A DNA stretch of 64,000 nt from Bacillus_BE sp042263505 (GTDB lineage: Bacteria > Bacillota > Bacilli > Bacillales > Cytobacillaceae), in the NCBI RefSeq assembly GCF_042263505.1, contig NZ_JBHKFI010000019.1:26725-90724 (forward strand), given 5' to 3'. Below, piece after piece: positions 8,033 through 17,245 of this stretch. The notes below the pieces were generated by a model. It was not told the DNA's origin, ran no database searches, and was given only the letters and a program-made list of their open reading frames with translations. The translations under genes and the position numbers were made by a program. The first letter of the stretch is position 1, and each line of letters begins with the position of its first letter.

Positions 8033-9409
8033 TTATTGTGCTGTTTCCTGTACTGATTTTTCAAATAATTGATGAATCCTTTGGGCACTCTCTATTCCTT
8101 GCTTCGCAGCGGTCACAACCATGGCTTCTCCAACCCCTTTTCCAAAAATCACATCTCCACAGGCAAAGATTTTTTCATTAGAGGTTTGATAAGTAGTTGG
8201 ATTCACGATAACCACTCCGCCTTCATGCTTTAGGCCAAACTGTTCAATTACATCCACATATCTTGTTTGCCCGATTGCTTTTATCACTGCATCTATTTCT
8301 AAAATAAATTCAGAGCCTTCAATTGGTACGGGTCGTTGTCTCCCATCCTTTTCCTTATCTCCCAGCTTCATCTTGATGCATTCAATCCCCGTAACCTTTC
8401 CCTCTTCATCACCAATAATTTTCGTTGGGGCTGTGAGCCATCTGAATTCCACCCCATCCTGTTTCGCAAATTCATATTCAAACTCATAGGCGGTCATTTC
8501 CTTTTGCGTTCTCCGATATAAAATCTTCACATTTGATGCACCTAAGCGGGCTGAGCATGTTGCGGCATCAATAGCGGTATTGCCTGCACCAATGACTGCC
8601 ACCTTTTTGCAAAGCCATTCATGGATAACTGGTTTTGTCTTTGTCTCTTTCACAAATTCAATCGCATCATATACACCTTGAAGCTCTTCACCTGGAATCC
8701 CTAAACTCGGAACAACGGACATTCCAACAGCAAGGAGAATCGCATCATACTTCTGTATGATATCTTGCACCTGTACATCTTCTCCGACTCGCGTATTTGT
8801 GATGATTTGTACGCCTAATTTTTCAACCTGTTGAACCTCCCAAGAGACAATCTCCTGTGGAAGCCGGAAGGAAACAATTCCATACATATTTAATCCTCCA
8901 GCCCGCTCCTGTGCTTCATAAATCGTTACTTCATAACCAAGTAGAGCCAACTCACGAGCAGCGGATAACCCGGCAGGCCCCCCTCCAATAATGGCTACTG
9001 TTTTTCCATTAGTCTTTTCTTTTTCAAATAATGCTTGATGATTTTTGATGGCCCAATCGGTTACATAACGTTGCAGATGACCGATCATGATGGGTTTAGT
9101 TGAATCATTCAAAACACAAGCCCCTTCGCAAAGCTCTTCCGTTGGACATACACGTGAGCAGCTAGCACCCATAGGATTAGCTGACATAATCGTTTTTGCA
9201 GATCCTTTCAAGTTACCTGATGCAATCTTTTTGATAAAGGCTGGGATTTGAATGCCCGTTGGACAAGCCTTAATGCAAGGGGCATCATAACAATAAAGAC
9301 AGCGATTCGCTTCTTCAAGCGCTTCCTGTTTGGACATACCGGTTTCGACTTCTTGAAAATTCCTTTGTAAATTCTCGAATGAAATCCTAGTGTCATAAGC
9401 TGTCCTCAA
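8033..9409 (-). CDS. preT: NAD(P)-binding/FAD subunit of dihydropyrimidine dehydrogenase, PreT
   Basis: 458 aa, glutamate-synthase-small-subunit fold. N-terminal Fe-S cysteines (CLYCYDAPCIKACP and CSRVCPTEELCEGAC), an FAD dinucleotide fold (GGGPAGLSAARE near residue 140), an NAD(P) fold (IGAGNTAIDAA near residue 275) and a terminal FACGDV motif. It passes electrons from NAD(P)H to PreA. The start is a TTG with GGAGG about 9 nt upstream. It is the first gene of the catabolic operon; about 280 nt of AT-rich DNA separates it from the PucR gene and should hold the promoter. Confidence 0.94.
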   Translation of the reverse strand: MRTAYDTRISFENLQRNFQEVETGMSKQEALEEANRCLYCYDAPCIKACPTGIQIPAFIKKIASGNLKGSAKTIMSANPMGASCSRVCPTEELCEGACVLNDSTKPIMIGHLQRYVTDWAIKNHQALFEKEKTNGKTVAIIGGGPAGLSAARELALLGYEVTIYEAQERAGGLNMYGIVSFRLPQEIVSWEVQQVEKLGVQIITNTRVGEDVQVQDIIQKYDAILLAVGMSVVPSLGIPGEELQGVYDAIEFVKETKTKPVIHEWLCKKVAVIGAGNTAIDAATCSARLGASNVKILYRRTQKEMTAYEFEYEFAKQDGVEFRWLTAPTKIIGDEEGKVTGIECIKMKLGDKEKDGRQRPVPIEGSEFILEIDAVIKAIGQTRYVDVIEQFGLKHEGGVVIVNPTTYQTSNEKIFACGDVIFGKGVGEAMVVTAAKQGIESAQRIHQLFEKSVQETAQ

Positions 9410-9692
9410 ATAGACAACCTCCTTCGAATAAAAGTGTTTAGGGCAATGGAGTAAAACTCAAAATAAAGAATGCCAATTTTTAAACTATTATTTGCTTCAG
9501 TTTTTCATGAATGTCATAAATACCAATTGATGAAACTTGAGATGAGAATAAAGAAGAGATAGATTGATGAGATAAGAAGTTTACATTAATATAAGAAGTT
9601 TTTTAGATTAATAATATTATATTAGATACAAAAATGATGACTCAATAGACATAATGTCAAATCCTATAACTAAACTATTATGAATTAATTTC

Positions 9693-11348
9693 TCATTGAA
9701 TCGCCCTTATTTCTGCTTCTTTTTCGTAAGTAGAGTTTAGATAACGATAAGCATAAAGGGAAAATTCAATTGCGGCCCTTTTGGTTGGTTCCATATAGTC
9801 TTCACCTAAGAGATCCTTTAACTTTTCTAAGCGATGATACAGAGTTTGCCGAACAATGAATAAACGTTTGGCAGCATCTTTTTTTGAACCATTAGATTCT
9901 AAGAGAACCGATAAGGTATGGAGCAGTTCGCTATTATGTTTTTGATCATACTGGACAATTGGACCAATATATTCGTGAATATAATCTAGTAAATCCTCGT
10001 TCTGATTGAACATTGAAACCAATCGATAGATATGAAGATTTTCAAAAAAATATTCAGACGGCATATTCACTCTGCTTTGGATTTTAAGCGATTCCTTTGC
10101 GGTTAAAAAGCTTTCAGATAGCTTTGCAATAGAGGGAAGGGTAAGATACTTTCCTACCCCGAAAATTGGAAGTTTTTTTGATCGATGCTGGAAAAGGTCA
10201 GTTTGCCGTATTTGATTTAAAGCATTTTTAACCCGTACCTTCCAATCATCCTCTCTTAAATTAACGATGATAAAAATCAAATGTTCTCGTTCAAACATAG
10301 AAAATAAATACAGATTTTGATTTTGAAAAATGTTTTTAAAAAAAGGAAGATAATAGGAGTCAAAGGTCGAATCTCTTAATTTTTCGTCCATCACACATGT
10401 GCAAACAACTGCTCCATTGGGTTTTAAAAAAGGAGCCGCTGTGGTCAAGTATTGAAGAATTTCCTTCTCATGCCGTTCTCCTGTTAGCCATTCATGAAGG
10501 AACTGTTTCTCTTTACTTTTCTTTTGCTCTTCGATATAGAAATGCTTCAATAAATTTTGTGAAATGGCTCTCGTACACTGTTCAAGCAGGAGTAATTCCC
10601 ATTTTCCAATCCACCCTTCCTTCGCAAAAATAAATAATTCAGCATATGTAAACCCAAGGACTTGAATGGTTTGACTAGCGTAACTGCCAGTTTCTTCAAG
10701 AAACGGCTGTTTTCCAACCAATTCCCTTGCTTTTTGTTCCTTTATAACCAACTCTAGAAGCCTTTTTTGTTCTTGTTTCGTTTGCATTGGCCTAAAAATC
10801 AATTTTTCCCTGTTTTTTGCGAGGTATAATACGTCTGCATCTATATATGAGGATAATAGGTTTAATACTGCATGGAGGGCATCAGTCTGAAGCAAAGCAT
10901 CCTTTAATATACTAGAAAACTCCTCTAAATCAGAAAGAACCCGAGCCTGAATATTCATTAATTTTGTATTAATCATCTGTGTAATATCAATAAACCGAAC
11001 TTCTTCGTGAAACACGATGATAGGAAACTGGAATTTATCGGCAAGATCAAGCATTTCTTGTGACAGCTTTTGCGCATATTTCCCTAATTCGACACAAAGC
11101 CCAGCGGCTCCAGCATCCATTAGCTGTTTAAGATATCGAAGGCTTCTTTCTTTCTGATCACCACTCCAGCCTATTCCAGTAGACAAAATCAATTCGTTTC
11201 CACTTAATAATTGGCCGATTTCAGTTACCTCCATCACATGGATCCATCTTACATTTCTCTCAAGTCCTAAATGACCTGCGATGACCTCTGCAGTTGCAAA
11301 ACACTTATGTTTTAGAACTTCGCGTACTGTCAATTGCAAACAATTCAA
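9693..11348 (-). CDS. PucR family transcriptional regulator
   Basis: 551 aa. N-terminal PucR sensor domain (LTVREVLKHKCFATAEVIAG and following, residues 1-125), a middle GGDEF-related/GAF-like region and a C-terminal HTH_30 domain (NGSKKDAAKRLFIVRQTLYH and RLEKLKDLLG). The family activates purine and pyrimidine catabolism genes in response to pathway metabolites, and this gene sits between the uptake system and preT. The frame is open to 11390, but the TTG at 11348 has AAAAGGAGG 8 nt away and yields the usual N-terminus, so it is preferred. Confidence 0.9.
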   Translation of the reverse strand: MNCLQLTVREVLKHKCFATAEVIAGHLGLERNVRWIHVMEVTEIGQLLSGNELILSTGIGWSGDQKERSLRYLKQLMDAGAAGLCVELGKYAQKLSQEMLDLADKFQFPIIVFHEEVRFIDITQMINTKLMNIQARVLSDLEEFSSILKDALLQTDALHAVLNLLSSYIDADVLYLAKNREKLIFRPMQTKQEQKRLLELVIKEQKARELVGKQPFLEETGSYASQTIQVLGFTYAELFIFAKEGWIGKWELLLLEQCTRAISQNLLKHFYIEEQKKSKEKQFLHEWLTGERHEKEILQYLTTAAPFLKPNGAVVCTCVMDEKLRDSTFDSYYLPFFKNIFQNQNLYLFSMFEREHLIFIIVNLREDDWKVRVKNALNQIRQTDLFQHRSKKLPIFGVGKYLTLPSIAKLSESFLTAKESLKIQSRVNMPSEYFFENLHIYRLVSMFNQNEDLLDYIHEYIGPIVQYDQKHNSELLHTLSVLLESNGSKKDAAKRLFIVRQTLYHRLEKLKDLLGEDYMEPTKRAAIEFSLYAYRYLNSTYEKEAEIRAIQ

Positions 11349-11560
11349 TCCACTTTCCTCCTTTTGTTTAGCTGTTAGACCGTCTGCCAAAATAAATACT
11401 CTTTTTTAATGATGACTTTTCCCCATTCATCCGATTATGTGAGTTAATGTAACATATATATTTCACCACTTCTATATTTATGTCATATTTTATAACATAA
11501 AAGGAAAATTAAACCACTTATTTTCCTTTCAATATTCAAGTTTATGTACGCCAAACAGAA

Positions 11561-11590
11561 TTAAAACCTTCACCTCATAAAGGTGAAGGC
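11561..11590 (-). terminator. intrinsic terminator of the ABC uptake operon
   Basis: Hairpin CCTTCACCTTTATGAGGTGAAGG followed by TTTTAATT on the minus strand, 9 nt after the stop codon of the substrate-binding protein gene. Confidence 0.85.
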
Positions 11591-11598
11591 TTATCATC

Positions 11599-12654
11599 CT
11601 ATTTTCCTAATACCATATCCATAATTTCATGCGTATAGGCCTCATCTAAATTGGCCGGTTTCTTAATCACTCCGAATTTATGCGCAATATCAGCCGTTTG
11701 TTTAAACATCGCATCATCTATCAATCCGATTTTTGCCGGGCCAAATCCTTCTGGAACGACGAGCTTAGCTACTTCCTCCATCATTTTTAACTGATGCTCC
11801 TTAGAGGTACTTCCAGCTTCAGCCTTCTTCATTACTGCATCAACAGCAGCTTCAGGATCATTAATCGCATCTTGCCAGCCCTTAATGGAAGCACGAACAA
11901 ATTTCGCAGCAACCTCTTTGTTATCAGCTAACCAATTTTTATTGGCAAAAAGGTTATCTTCTAACATTGCTACCCCTTCCTCATTCATATCAATGACCGA
12001 TAAATCACTTTCCGGTACCCCTTCTTCCAGAACAACCTGAAATTCATTGTAGGTCATGGCAGACGCTGCGTCTATTTCACCAGATAAGAATTGATCCATT
12101 GTAAATCCTTGCTTAACAAATGATAAGTCTTTATTTTGATCCAATTTATACTTATCAAATAACGCTAATATTTCAAACTCATTTCCACCCATCCAGTTTC
12201 CGGCCTTTTTCCCCTTTAAATCCTTAGGAGTTGAGATTCCTGCATCTTTTTTAGACACAAGGAGCAGTCCACTTTTTTGATAGATTTGCGCAATTTCTAC
12301 AAGCGGCAATCCTTCCTCCTGGTGCGGAAGAAGACTTGCTACCCAGTCAATGCCAATATCTGCTGCACCATTGGCCACTTGCTGCTCCGGAACAATATCC
12401 GGACCGCCCGGCACAATCTGCACATCTAATCCCTCATCTTGATAATACCCTTTTTCTAATGCCACAAAGTAGCCGGCAAATTGAGCTTGCGGCACCCATT
12501 TTAACTGTAATTTCACCGTTTTTAATTCTTTTTTAGAACCGCCATCTTCTGCTGTTTCCGAAGTCGTCTCCTTCCCGCAAGCCGCCAGTATTAAAATCAA
12601 TATCAGCATCGGTAAAAAGATAAACCGTTTCCCTCGAAACACTTTTCTCTCCAT
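11599..12654 (-). CDS. ABC transporter substrate-binding lipoprotein, NMT1/THI5 type
   Basis: 351 aa with a lipoprotein signal peptide (basic start, hydrophobic LPMLILILIL stretch, lipobox LAAC at about residues 24-27). The mature part has the NMT1/THI5-like fold (VKLQLKWVPQAQFAGYFVA, then EKGYYQDEGLDV), the family that binds thiamine pyrimidine precursors, riboflavin, nitrate/taurine analogues and related compounds. Next to preTA, hydA and a PucR regulator, a pyrimidine or dihydropyrimidine ligand is the best inference. It is last in its operon and ends in a terminator. Confidence 0.9.
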   Translation of the reverse strand: MERKVFRGKRFIFLPMLILILILAACGKETTSETAEDGGSKKELKTVKLQLKWVPQAQFAGYFVALEKGYYQDEGLDVQIVPGGPDIVPEQQVANGAADIGIDWVASLLPHQEEGLPLVEIAQIYQKSGLLLVSKKDAGISTPKDLKGKKAGNWMGGNEFEILALFDKYKLDQNKDLSFVKQGFTMDQFLSGEIDAASAMTYNEFQVVLEEGVPESDLSVIDMNEEGVAMLEDNLFANKNWLADNKEVAAKFVRASIKGWQDAINDPEAAVDAVMKKAEAGSTSKEHQLKMMEEVAKLVVPEGFGPAKIGLIDDAMFKQTADIAHKFGVIKKPANLDEAYTHEIMDMVLGK

Positions 12655-12738
12655 TTATTCATCTCCCTTTTCATTCATAAATACTTTGTCTTTATCATAA
12701 AAGCATTGTACTTAACATGGTTTTGTCATGCACAATTG

Positions 12739-13635
12739 CTAAGCACCTTTTCCTCTTTCCGATGCATGCCATTTGATAAAAATCTTTTCAAGACCTTCAA
12801 CAAGTAGATAAAAGCACACACCCACGATCGCCGCCATGACGATACACGCCCATCCAAGCGGCATTTTGGCGACCTTAATGGAGTTCGATAACAAATACCC
12901 AAGACCCTTAGATGAATAGAAGAACTCTCCCACAATCGCCCCGATCATACTTGATGTAGTATTTATTTTTAAAGCAGTAAAAACAAAAGGCAAACTATTA
13001 ACTACTCTTAAATAGCGAAATACCTCCCCACCACTCGCAGCATAAGAATGCATTAAATCAAGTGCTAACGGGTCAACCATCGTCATTCCTTTATGTGCAT
13101 TGATCGCCATTGCCGCCATGGTTATCATCGTAACAATCGCTACTCTCGAACCGATTCCATCACCAAACCATAAATTCATAATGGGAGCTAAGGCAACAAT
13201 AGGAACAGCATTTAAAGCAGCAACTAATGTTAAGGCGCCGCTTCCCCATTTCGGCCAAGCGGTTGCCATTAAAGCGACGAAATAGCCAATAAGGGAGCCA
13301 AGTAACATACCAAAGACGGCTTCAAGCAATGTATAACCTGTATAAGAGAAGAGAATTTCGCTATTTTCCTTGATTGCTTCAAAAATTCCCGATGGCAACG
13401 GAAGCTGATAGGTTTGCAGTCCAAAAATCCGATGAAAAACTTGAGTTTCCCATAAAAGAAGAGCAATGATTCCTGCGAAAAGCGGAAGCAAAATTTGACG
13501 GAGCCTCATCATCTTTCTTTTTCTTTTCCGCAAACTTTCAATGGGTATCACCACAGCCTGAGTGCTTAAACTTCTTTTGGCAATGATCTTTTGTTCCTGA
13601 AAGTTAAAGCCTTTTTCCACTTGTTTTCCTTCCAT
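12739..13635 (-). CDS. ABC transporter permease (pyrimidine-type uptake system)
   Basis: 298 aa, BPD_transp_1 permease with an N-terminal cytoplasmic extension of about 45 residues and six predicted membrane helices. The EAA loop is visible (DLMHSYAASGGEVFRYLRVV). It starts 6 nt after the other permease with AGGAGGTGAAG as RBS. With its partner at 13642-14442 it forms the heterodimeric channel of the NMT1/THI5-type importer. The 84-nt gap to the substrate-binding protein gene holds no clear terminator. Confidence 0.9.
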   Translation of the reverse strand: MEGKQVEKGFNFQEQKIIAKRSLSTQAVVIPIESLRKRKRKMMRLRQILLPLFAGIIALLLWETQVFHRIFGLQTYQLPLPSGIFEAIKENSEILFSYTGYTLLEAVFGMLLGSLIGYFVALMATAWPKWGSGALTLVAALNAVPIVALAPIMNLWFGDGIGSRVAIVTMITMAAMAINAHKGMTMVDPLALDLMHSYAASGGEVFRYLRVVNSLPFVFTALKINTTSSMIGAIVGEFFYSSKGLGYLLSNSIKVAKMPLGWACIVMAAIVGVCFYLLVEGLEKIFIKWHASERGKGA

Positions 13636-13641
13636 TGATCT

Positions 13642-14442
13642 TCACCTCCTATTTGAGCGGAATTCCGGCTGCCATGGCGTAACCATCCGCTCAATCATCC
13701 CTATGATGAGATAGCTTACTATTCCCAGTAAGGCACCCGTAATCACAGTGAGCCAGAACATGTAATTATGAGAAGGACCATAATAGAGATTACGGAGCAT
13801 CAAAACCCCTATCCCCTTTTGTGCGCCCATTAGCTCGACTAAAATGGCACCTGTCACGGCAAGTGGAGCAGCAATCTTTAAGCCGCTAAAAAGTCCGGGC
13901 AATGCTGTCGGGAACCGAAGCTTCCAATAAACAACCCAAGGTTTGGCTGCGTACGAATACATCAGTTCTACGGCTGATGGTTCCGCACTTCTTAAACCAC
14001 GAAGCATATTCAAGGAAACTGGAAAAAAAGTAATATAGGCAGCTATCAGGACACGTGAAACCTGTTCATCATGAACAATTCCATAAACAATTGGAGCTAA
14101 GCCTAATATCGGAATCATTTGGGAAGCAACTGCATATGGAAATGCAAGCTGCTCCATCCATTTGGAAGCACTCATCAAAATGGCTAAAATCACACCTGCC
14201 AATACACCAAAAATAAACCCCATCGCTGCATTAGAAAATGTCACCATTCCTTCCGTCAATAGCGTTGATCCATACGATCCAACGGTATAAACTAACTCAT
14301 GAATATAAGGGATTTTCGACTGTGCCAAAGGAACTTCAAAAACACGTAATAATAGAAAGGAAGACATTTCCCATACAATTAAGAACCCAATAATCCAAAT
14401 TAAGATTGGGAGCAAACGACTGGAAAGTGCGTGATTTCTCAT
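13642..14442 (-). CDS. ABC transporter permease (pyrimidine-type uptake system)
   Basis: 266 aa, about six membrane helices, with a conserved EAA-type loop (ELMYSYAAKPWVVYWKLRF). It begins 3 nt after the ATPase stop codon (RBS GAGGGGGTG), consistent with translational coupling. It is the second channel subunit of the importer. Confidence 0.9.
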   Translation of the reverse strand: MRNHALSSRLLPILIWIIGFLIVWEMSSFLLLRVFEVPLAQSKIPYIHELVYTVGSYGSTLLTEGMVTFSNAAMGFIFGVLAGVILAILMSASKWMEQLAFPYAVASQMIPILGLAPIVYGIVHDEQVSRVLIAAYITFFPVSLNMLRGLRSAEPSAVELMYSYAAKPWVVYWKLRFPTALPGLFSGLKIAAPLAVTGAILVELMGAQKGIGVLMLRNLYYGPSHNYMFWLTVITGALLGIVSYLIIGMIERMVTPWQPEFRSNRR

Positions 14443-14445
14443 GTG

Positions 14446-15228
14446 CTACACCCCCTCAAAACGTTCGCGAATATGAGAGATAAGCTGGTAAAACTCAGGA
14501 CTATTTCTTATCTCTTGCGTTCTTGGTCGAGGTAACGGAATGTCAACAACGGAAGATAATCTCCCAGGATGTGGAGATAAAACAAACACGCGATCTGATA
14601 GGAAGATTGCTTCAGGAATACTATGAGTAACAAAAACAACCGTATTCCCAACGTTGCTCCAAATCGAAAGCAATTCTTCATTAAGACGTTCGCGACTAAA
14701 TTCATCCAAAGCTGAAAATGGCTCATCCATTAATAAAATTTCAGGTTCCATTGCAAGCGCACGTGCAATCGCTACACGTTGCTGCATTCCGCCACTTAGC
14801 TGCCAAGGGTATTTATCTTTGAATTGAGTTAAGCCCACTAATTCTAAAAGCTTTGACACTCGGTCTTCCCTTTCCATCTTTTTGATTCCCAACATTTCTA
14901 GTGGAAGAAGAATATTTTGTTTAACCTTCCTCCAGTCAAATAAAACCGGACTCTGAAAGACAATCCCATATTTCTGAGCCAATCGCGCATTCTTCGCGGA
15001 TTCACCCCCAATTTCAACCTCCCCACTTGTAGGCTGAATCAAATCAGCCATTATTCGAAGCAAAGTGGTCTTCCCGCATCCAGAAGGTCCAAGCAAGGAA
15101 ACAAATTCTCCTTTTTTAATCTCCACACTTACATCCGATAGTGCAACCACCTCCGTCTTATCTGTCTGATAACACATACCTACAGATTTGAGCACAATTT
15201 CCGGATTTGCATCTAATGTTGCCGTCAT
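14446..15228 (-). CDS. ABC transporter ATP-binding protein (pyrimidine-type uptake system)
   Basis: 260 aa of the nitrate/sulfonate/taurine ATPase subfamily: Walker A GPSGCGKTT, Q-loop VFQSP, signature LSGGMQQR, Walker B ILLMDEPFSALDE and H-loop VFVTHS. The frame is open to 15315, but the ATG at 15228 has AGGAGGAG 9 nt upstream and matches the usual family start. It is the first gene of a four-gene operon (ATPase, two permeases, binding protein). Confidence 0.92.
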   Translation of the reverse strand: MTATLDANPEIVLKSVGMCYQTDKTEVVALSDVSVEIKKGEFVSLLGPSGCGKTTLLRIMADLIQPTSGEVEIGGESAKNARLAQKYGIVFQSPVLFDWRKVKQNILLPLEMLGIKKMEREDRVSKLLELVGLTQFKDKYPWQLSGGMQQRVAIARALAMEPEILLMDEPFSALDEFSRERLNEELLSIWSNVGNTVVFVTHSIPEAIFLSDRVFVLSPHPGRLSSVVDIPLPRPRTQEIRNSPEFYQLISHIRERFEGV

Positions 15229-15598
15229 TCGACATCTCCTCCTCACCATCCGATTTTGCAACTTTGTTCGATAAACGGTCATTAAAATATTGTTTGTAAG
15301 ATTTTGCTTCTTCACTTGTTATATTTCATTACATTCTAATTCTTTTAGTATAGATTTGCATTAGACACTGTGTAAAAAATATAGGCAGAAGACATAATAA
15401 TGGAGTGTTATCAAGAATGGAGATGTATTAAATTGGGGATCTATATAATAGGAGAGTGATTTGCAACATAATATTGGTAATTTGGCAGATTATTATACCA
15501 TTCTGATTAATCCCTAATGCGCTGATTCACGTGATTTTATTTCTTGCTTATTTCCCGTATTTTTTAAGATGTGCTTCACAAATTGTTTCGTTCAAACA
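15229..15598. other. intergenic region upstream of the ABC operon, with the left edge of a duplicated segment
   Basis: No gene is supported here. It should contain the promoter of the minus-strand ABC operon. Its end (15572-15606) matches 21034-21068 almost exactly, which marks the edge of a segmental duplication. Confidence 0.5.
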
Positions 15599-15606
15599 TA
15601 ATAAAA
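15599..15606. repeat. left 8-bp target-site duplication of the IS1595-type element
   Basis: TAATAAAA directly before the left terminal repeat; the right flank is TAATAAAT (16582-16589). Eight bases is the usual duplication length of IS1595 elements. Confidence 0.75.
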
Positions 15607-15699
15607 GGCTGTTTTCGTATAGATTGTTGCTTTTTTGACCAAACTCCTATTAGTTACTAAAATACTGCCATAAGAGGGGTTTCAGGATGTGGGAAGAGT

Positions 15700-16097
15700 G
15701 ACGAGACCTTCTTTAGGGAGTCTTTAAAAGGGCGTGAAATGGTTTATAGAAAGCCAAAGAAGCGTGGAGGTAAAGATGAGAAGTGAGGGATTAGCAACCT
15801 CAAAATCGCTGTGGTGGTGGCACAAGACCGCAATGGACAAGTGATTGCTAAAAAGGCAGGCACTGGACGTGTTAGAGCAGAAGAAATTGATGCCGTTATT
15901 GGGGATTGTATAGACCCATCTTCTTTGTTATGTAAAGATACCTTAGCAAAGAGGGATATGTCAAAAAAGGCATTATATCATCTACAGCACGTTACGTTAA
16001 CAGCTACCATAAGCGATTGAAGGACTGGATGCAACGGTTCCAGGGCATATCAACAAAATATTTAGGCAACTACCTCTATTGGTTTAACTTTCTTTAA
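15700..16097 (+). pseudogene. IS1595-family transposase remnant
   Basis: The DDE transposase core is recognisable: DETFFRESLKGREMVYRKPK, GISNLKIAVVVAQDRNG, then LLCKDTLAKR and, in another frame, YHKRLKDWMQRFQGISTKYL and NYLYWFNFL. It is dead for several reasons: an in-frame TGA at 15784 (probably from CGA), a frameshift after the HLQHV segment near 15995, an internal deletion after the second Asp region, and loss of the N-terminal zinc-ribbon part. Confidence 0.88.
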
Positions 16098-16271
16098 CAG
16101 AGCAAGAAAATGGCGATCGAAGAAAGAGTAAACCAAATGCTTTTAAGTGCGTGTCAGAAATCCAATTTGATTACTGTCAAATTTTTGTGTAAGGTCTAAA
16201 AACAGCCACTCCCAAACGAAAGCGGATGTACTCGTTATTCCAATAGCACACCCGTTTGCTTGAGACATTGT

Positions 16272-16415
16272 TCACGATTTTCCCTCTAAATCATCAATTC
16301 TCTTTTCAAGTTGTTTTAGTTTATTACTACTAGTCAATGCTGTCGTAAAAGCAATAAGTCCGAAAGTAAATCCCATAGTTCCGAATGTGAACCCCATAAT
16401 TCCGAAAACTTCCAC
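16272..16415 (-). CDS. small single-helix membrane protein, 47 aa (inside the IS boundaries)
   Basis: A GTG start with an AGGGGGGG site 6 nt upstream opens a 47-aa frame: a short N-terminus, a Gly/Phe-rich hydrophobic helix with a repeated MGFTFG motif (residues about 8-28), then a charged coiled-coil-like tail (KLKQLEKRIDDLEG). Similar tiny membrane proteins with a helix plus a charged tail occur in Bacillaceae. It lies in opposite orientation to the transposase remnant but between the terminal repeats, so it may be a passenger gene. Confidence 0.6.
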   Translation of the reverse strand: MEVFGIMGFTFGTMGFTFGLIAFTTALTSSNKLKQLEKRIDDLEGKS

Positions 16416-16581
16416 ATAATCCCCCCCTAATTTAAAACTTTAAGATATAACTCTAAATTTATTTTATTCCCCAACTCTTCTGCCTCGTTAGTTAAAGAAG
16501 AAATCTGCATACAATGATACCATAAAATAGTAAATAGATCCCTTTTATATGCTATTAGCAACAAGCCTTACGAAAATAGCC

Positions 16582-16589
16582 TAATAAAT
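16582..16589. repeat. right 8-bp target-site duplication of the IS1595-type element
   Basis: TAATAAAT directly after the right terminal repeat; 7 of 8 bases equal the left copy at 15599-15606. Confidence 0.75.
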
Positions 16590-16618
16590 AGCCAACACCA
16601 TCATGTTGACTTCAACAT

Positions 16619-16955
16619 TCACTCTTTCATTTGATTTCGGCTCTTCCATTCATCCTCCAATATGCTCATTTCCCACATATTCCAATATGAATCTCCTATT
16701 TTACTTGAATCACGAAGGAGTCCTTCTTTTTTAAATCCAACCCTTTCATAGCAGGCAATGGCAGGATAATTAAAATCAAATACACCGAGACTTACCCGAT
16801 GTAGATGTAGTTCGTCAAAAGCAATTTTTAAGACCGCTTCCAACATTTTTTGACCAATTCCCTGACCCCTTACTTCTTTCTCACCCACTAAAACCTTGCC
16901 AATTCTTGCGGCTTGGTTCCTTCTGTCAATTCTTCCTAAAGAAATATGTCCAATT
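16619..16955 (-). pseudogene. truncated GNAT N-acetyltransferase (duplicate of the 21098 gene)
   Basis: The C-terminal two thirds of a GNAT protein, including the acetyl-CoA loop RGQGIGQKMLE and the ending NMWEMSILEDEW. It is almost identical to the intact gene at 21098-21640 down to the stop codon. Similarity stops abruptly at 16955 (equivalent to 21434), so the N-terminal third is missing. An internal ATG could yield 89 aa, but there is no sign of a functional start. It is a relic of a segmental duplication later split by the IS1595 element. Confidence 0.85.
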
Positions 16956-17245
16956 CTCTCTTTACCAACCTTTCTAGGGGAATCAAAATAATCATCATTT
17001 TTTTCTTTCCTAACTACTTTATAGAAAAAACATAATGAAATTTTTCCTTGTGTGTAGATATTTCGTTAATCCTAAAAGTCTATATTATCTTTTGCATTAT
17101 GATAATAATAAGAATACCCCAATAATTTCCATTCAACACAGCACAAATTTTTTCATTGCAAAACACATTTCTCCTTTTGAATTAAATTATCTAAGTATCC
17201 TCTTTCAATCAGTATAAAAATATATTGAGTTAACCACTATTTCTA

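Larger units (their letters stand above)
15607..16581 (+). mobile_element. decayed IS1595-family (ISXO2-like) insertion sequence
   Basis: A 975-bp element bounded by imperfect terminal inverted repeats of about 25 bp: GGCTGTTTTCGTATAGATTG at 15607 and GGCTATTTTCGTAAGGCTTG read inward from 16581. Flanks are an 8-bp near-perfect target duplication. Inside are a broken transposase gene and, in opposite orientation, a 47-codon membrane protein ORF. The uninterrupted site survives in the paralogous copy near 21061-21072 (TAATAAAA then AGCCAACACC), which confirms the exact insertion point. Confidence 0.85.

Noticed and set aside
9410..9692. Sigma-54 promoter before preT (TTGGCA motif near 9460)
   Set aside because: The -12 TGC element is missing at the required spacing, and PucR does not have a sigma-54 activator domain.
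17035..17217. 60-aa plus-strand ORF
   Set aside because: AT-rich random-looking frame without RBS in a 290-nt gap.
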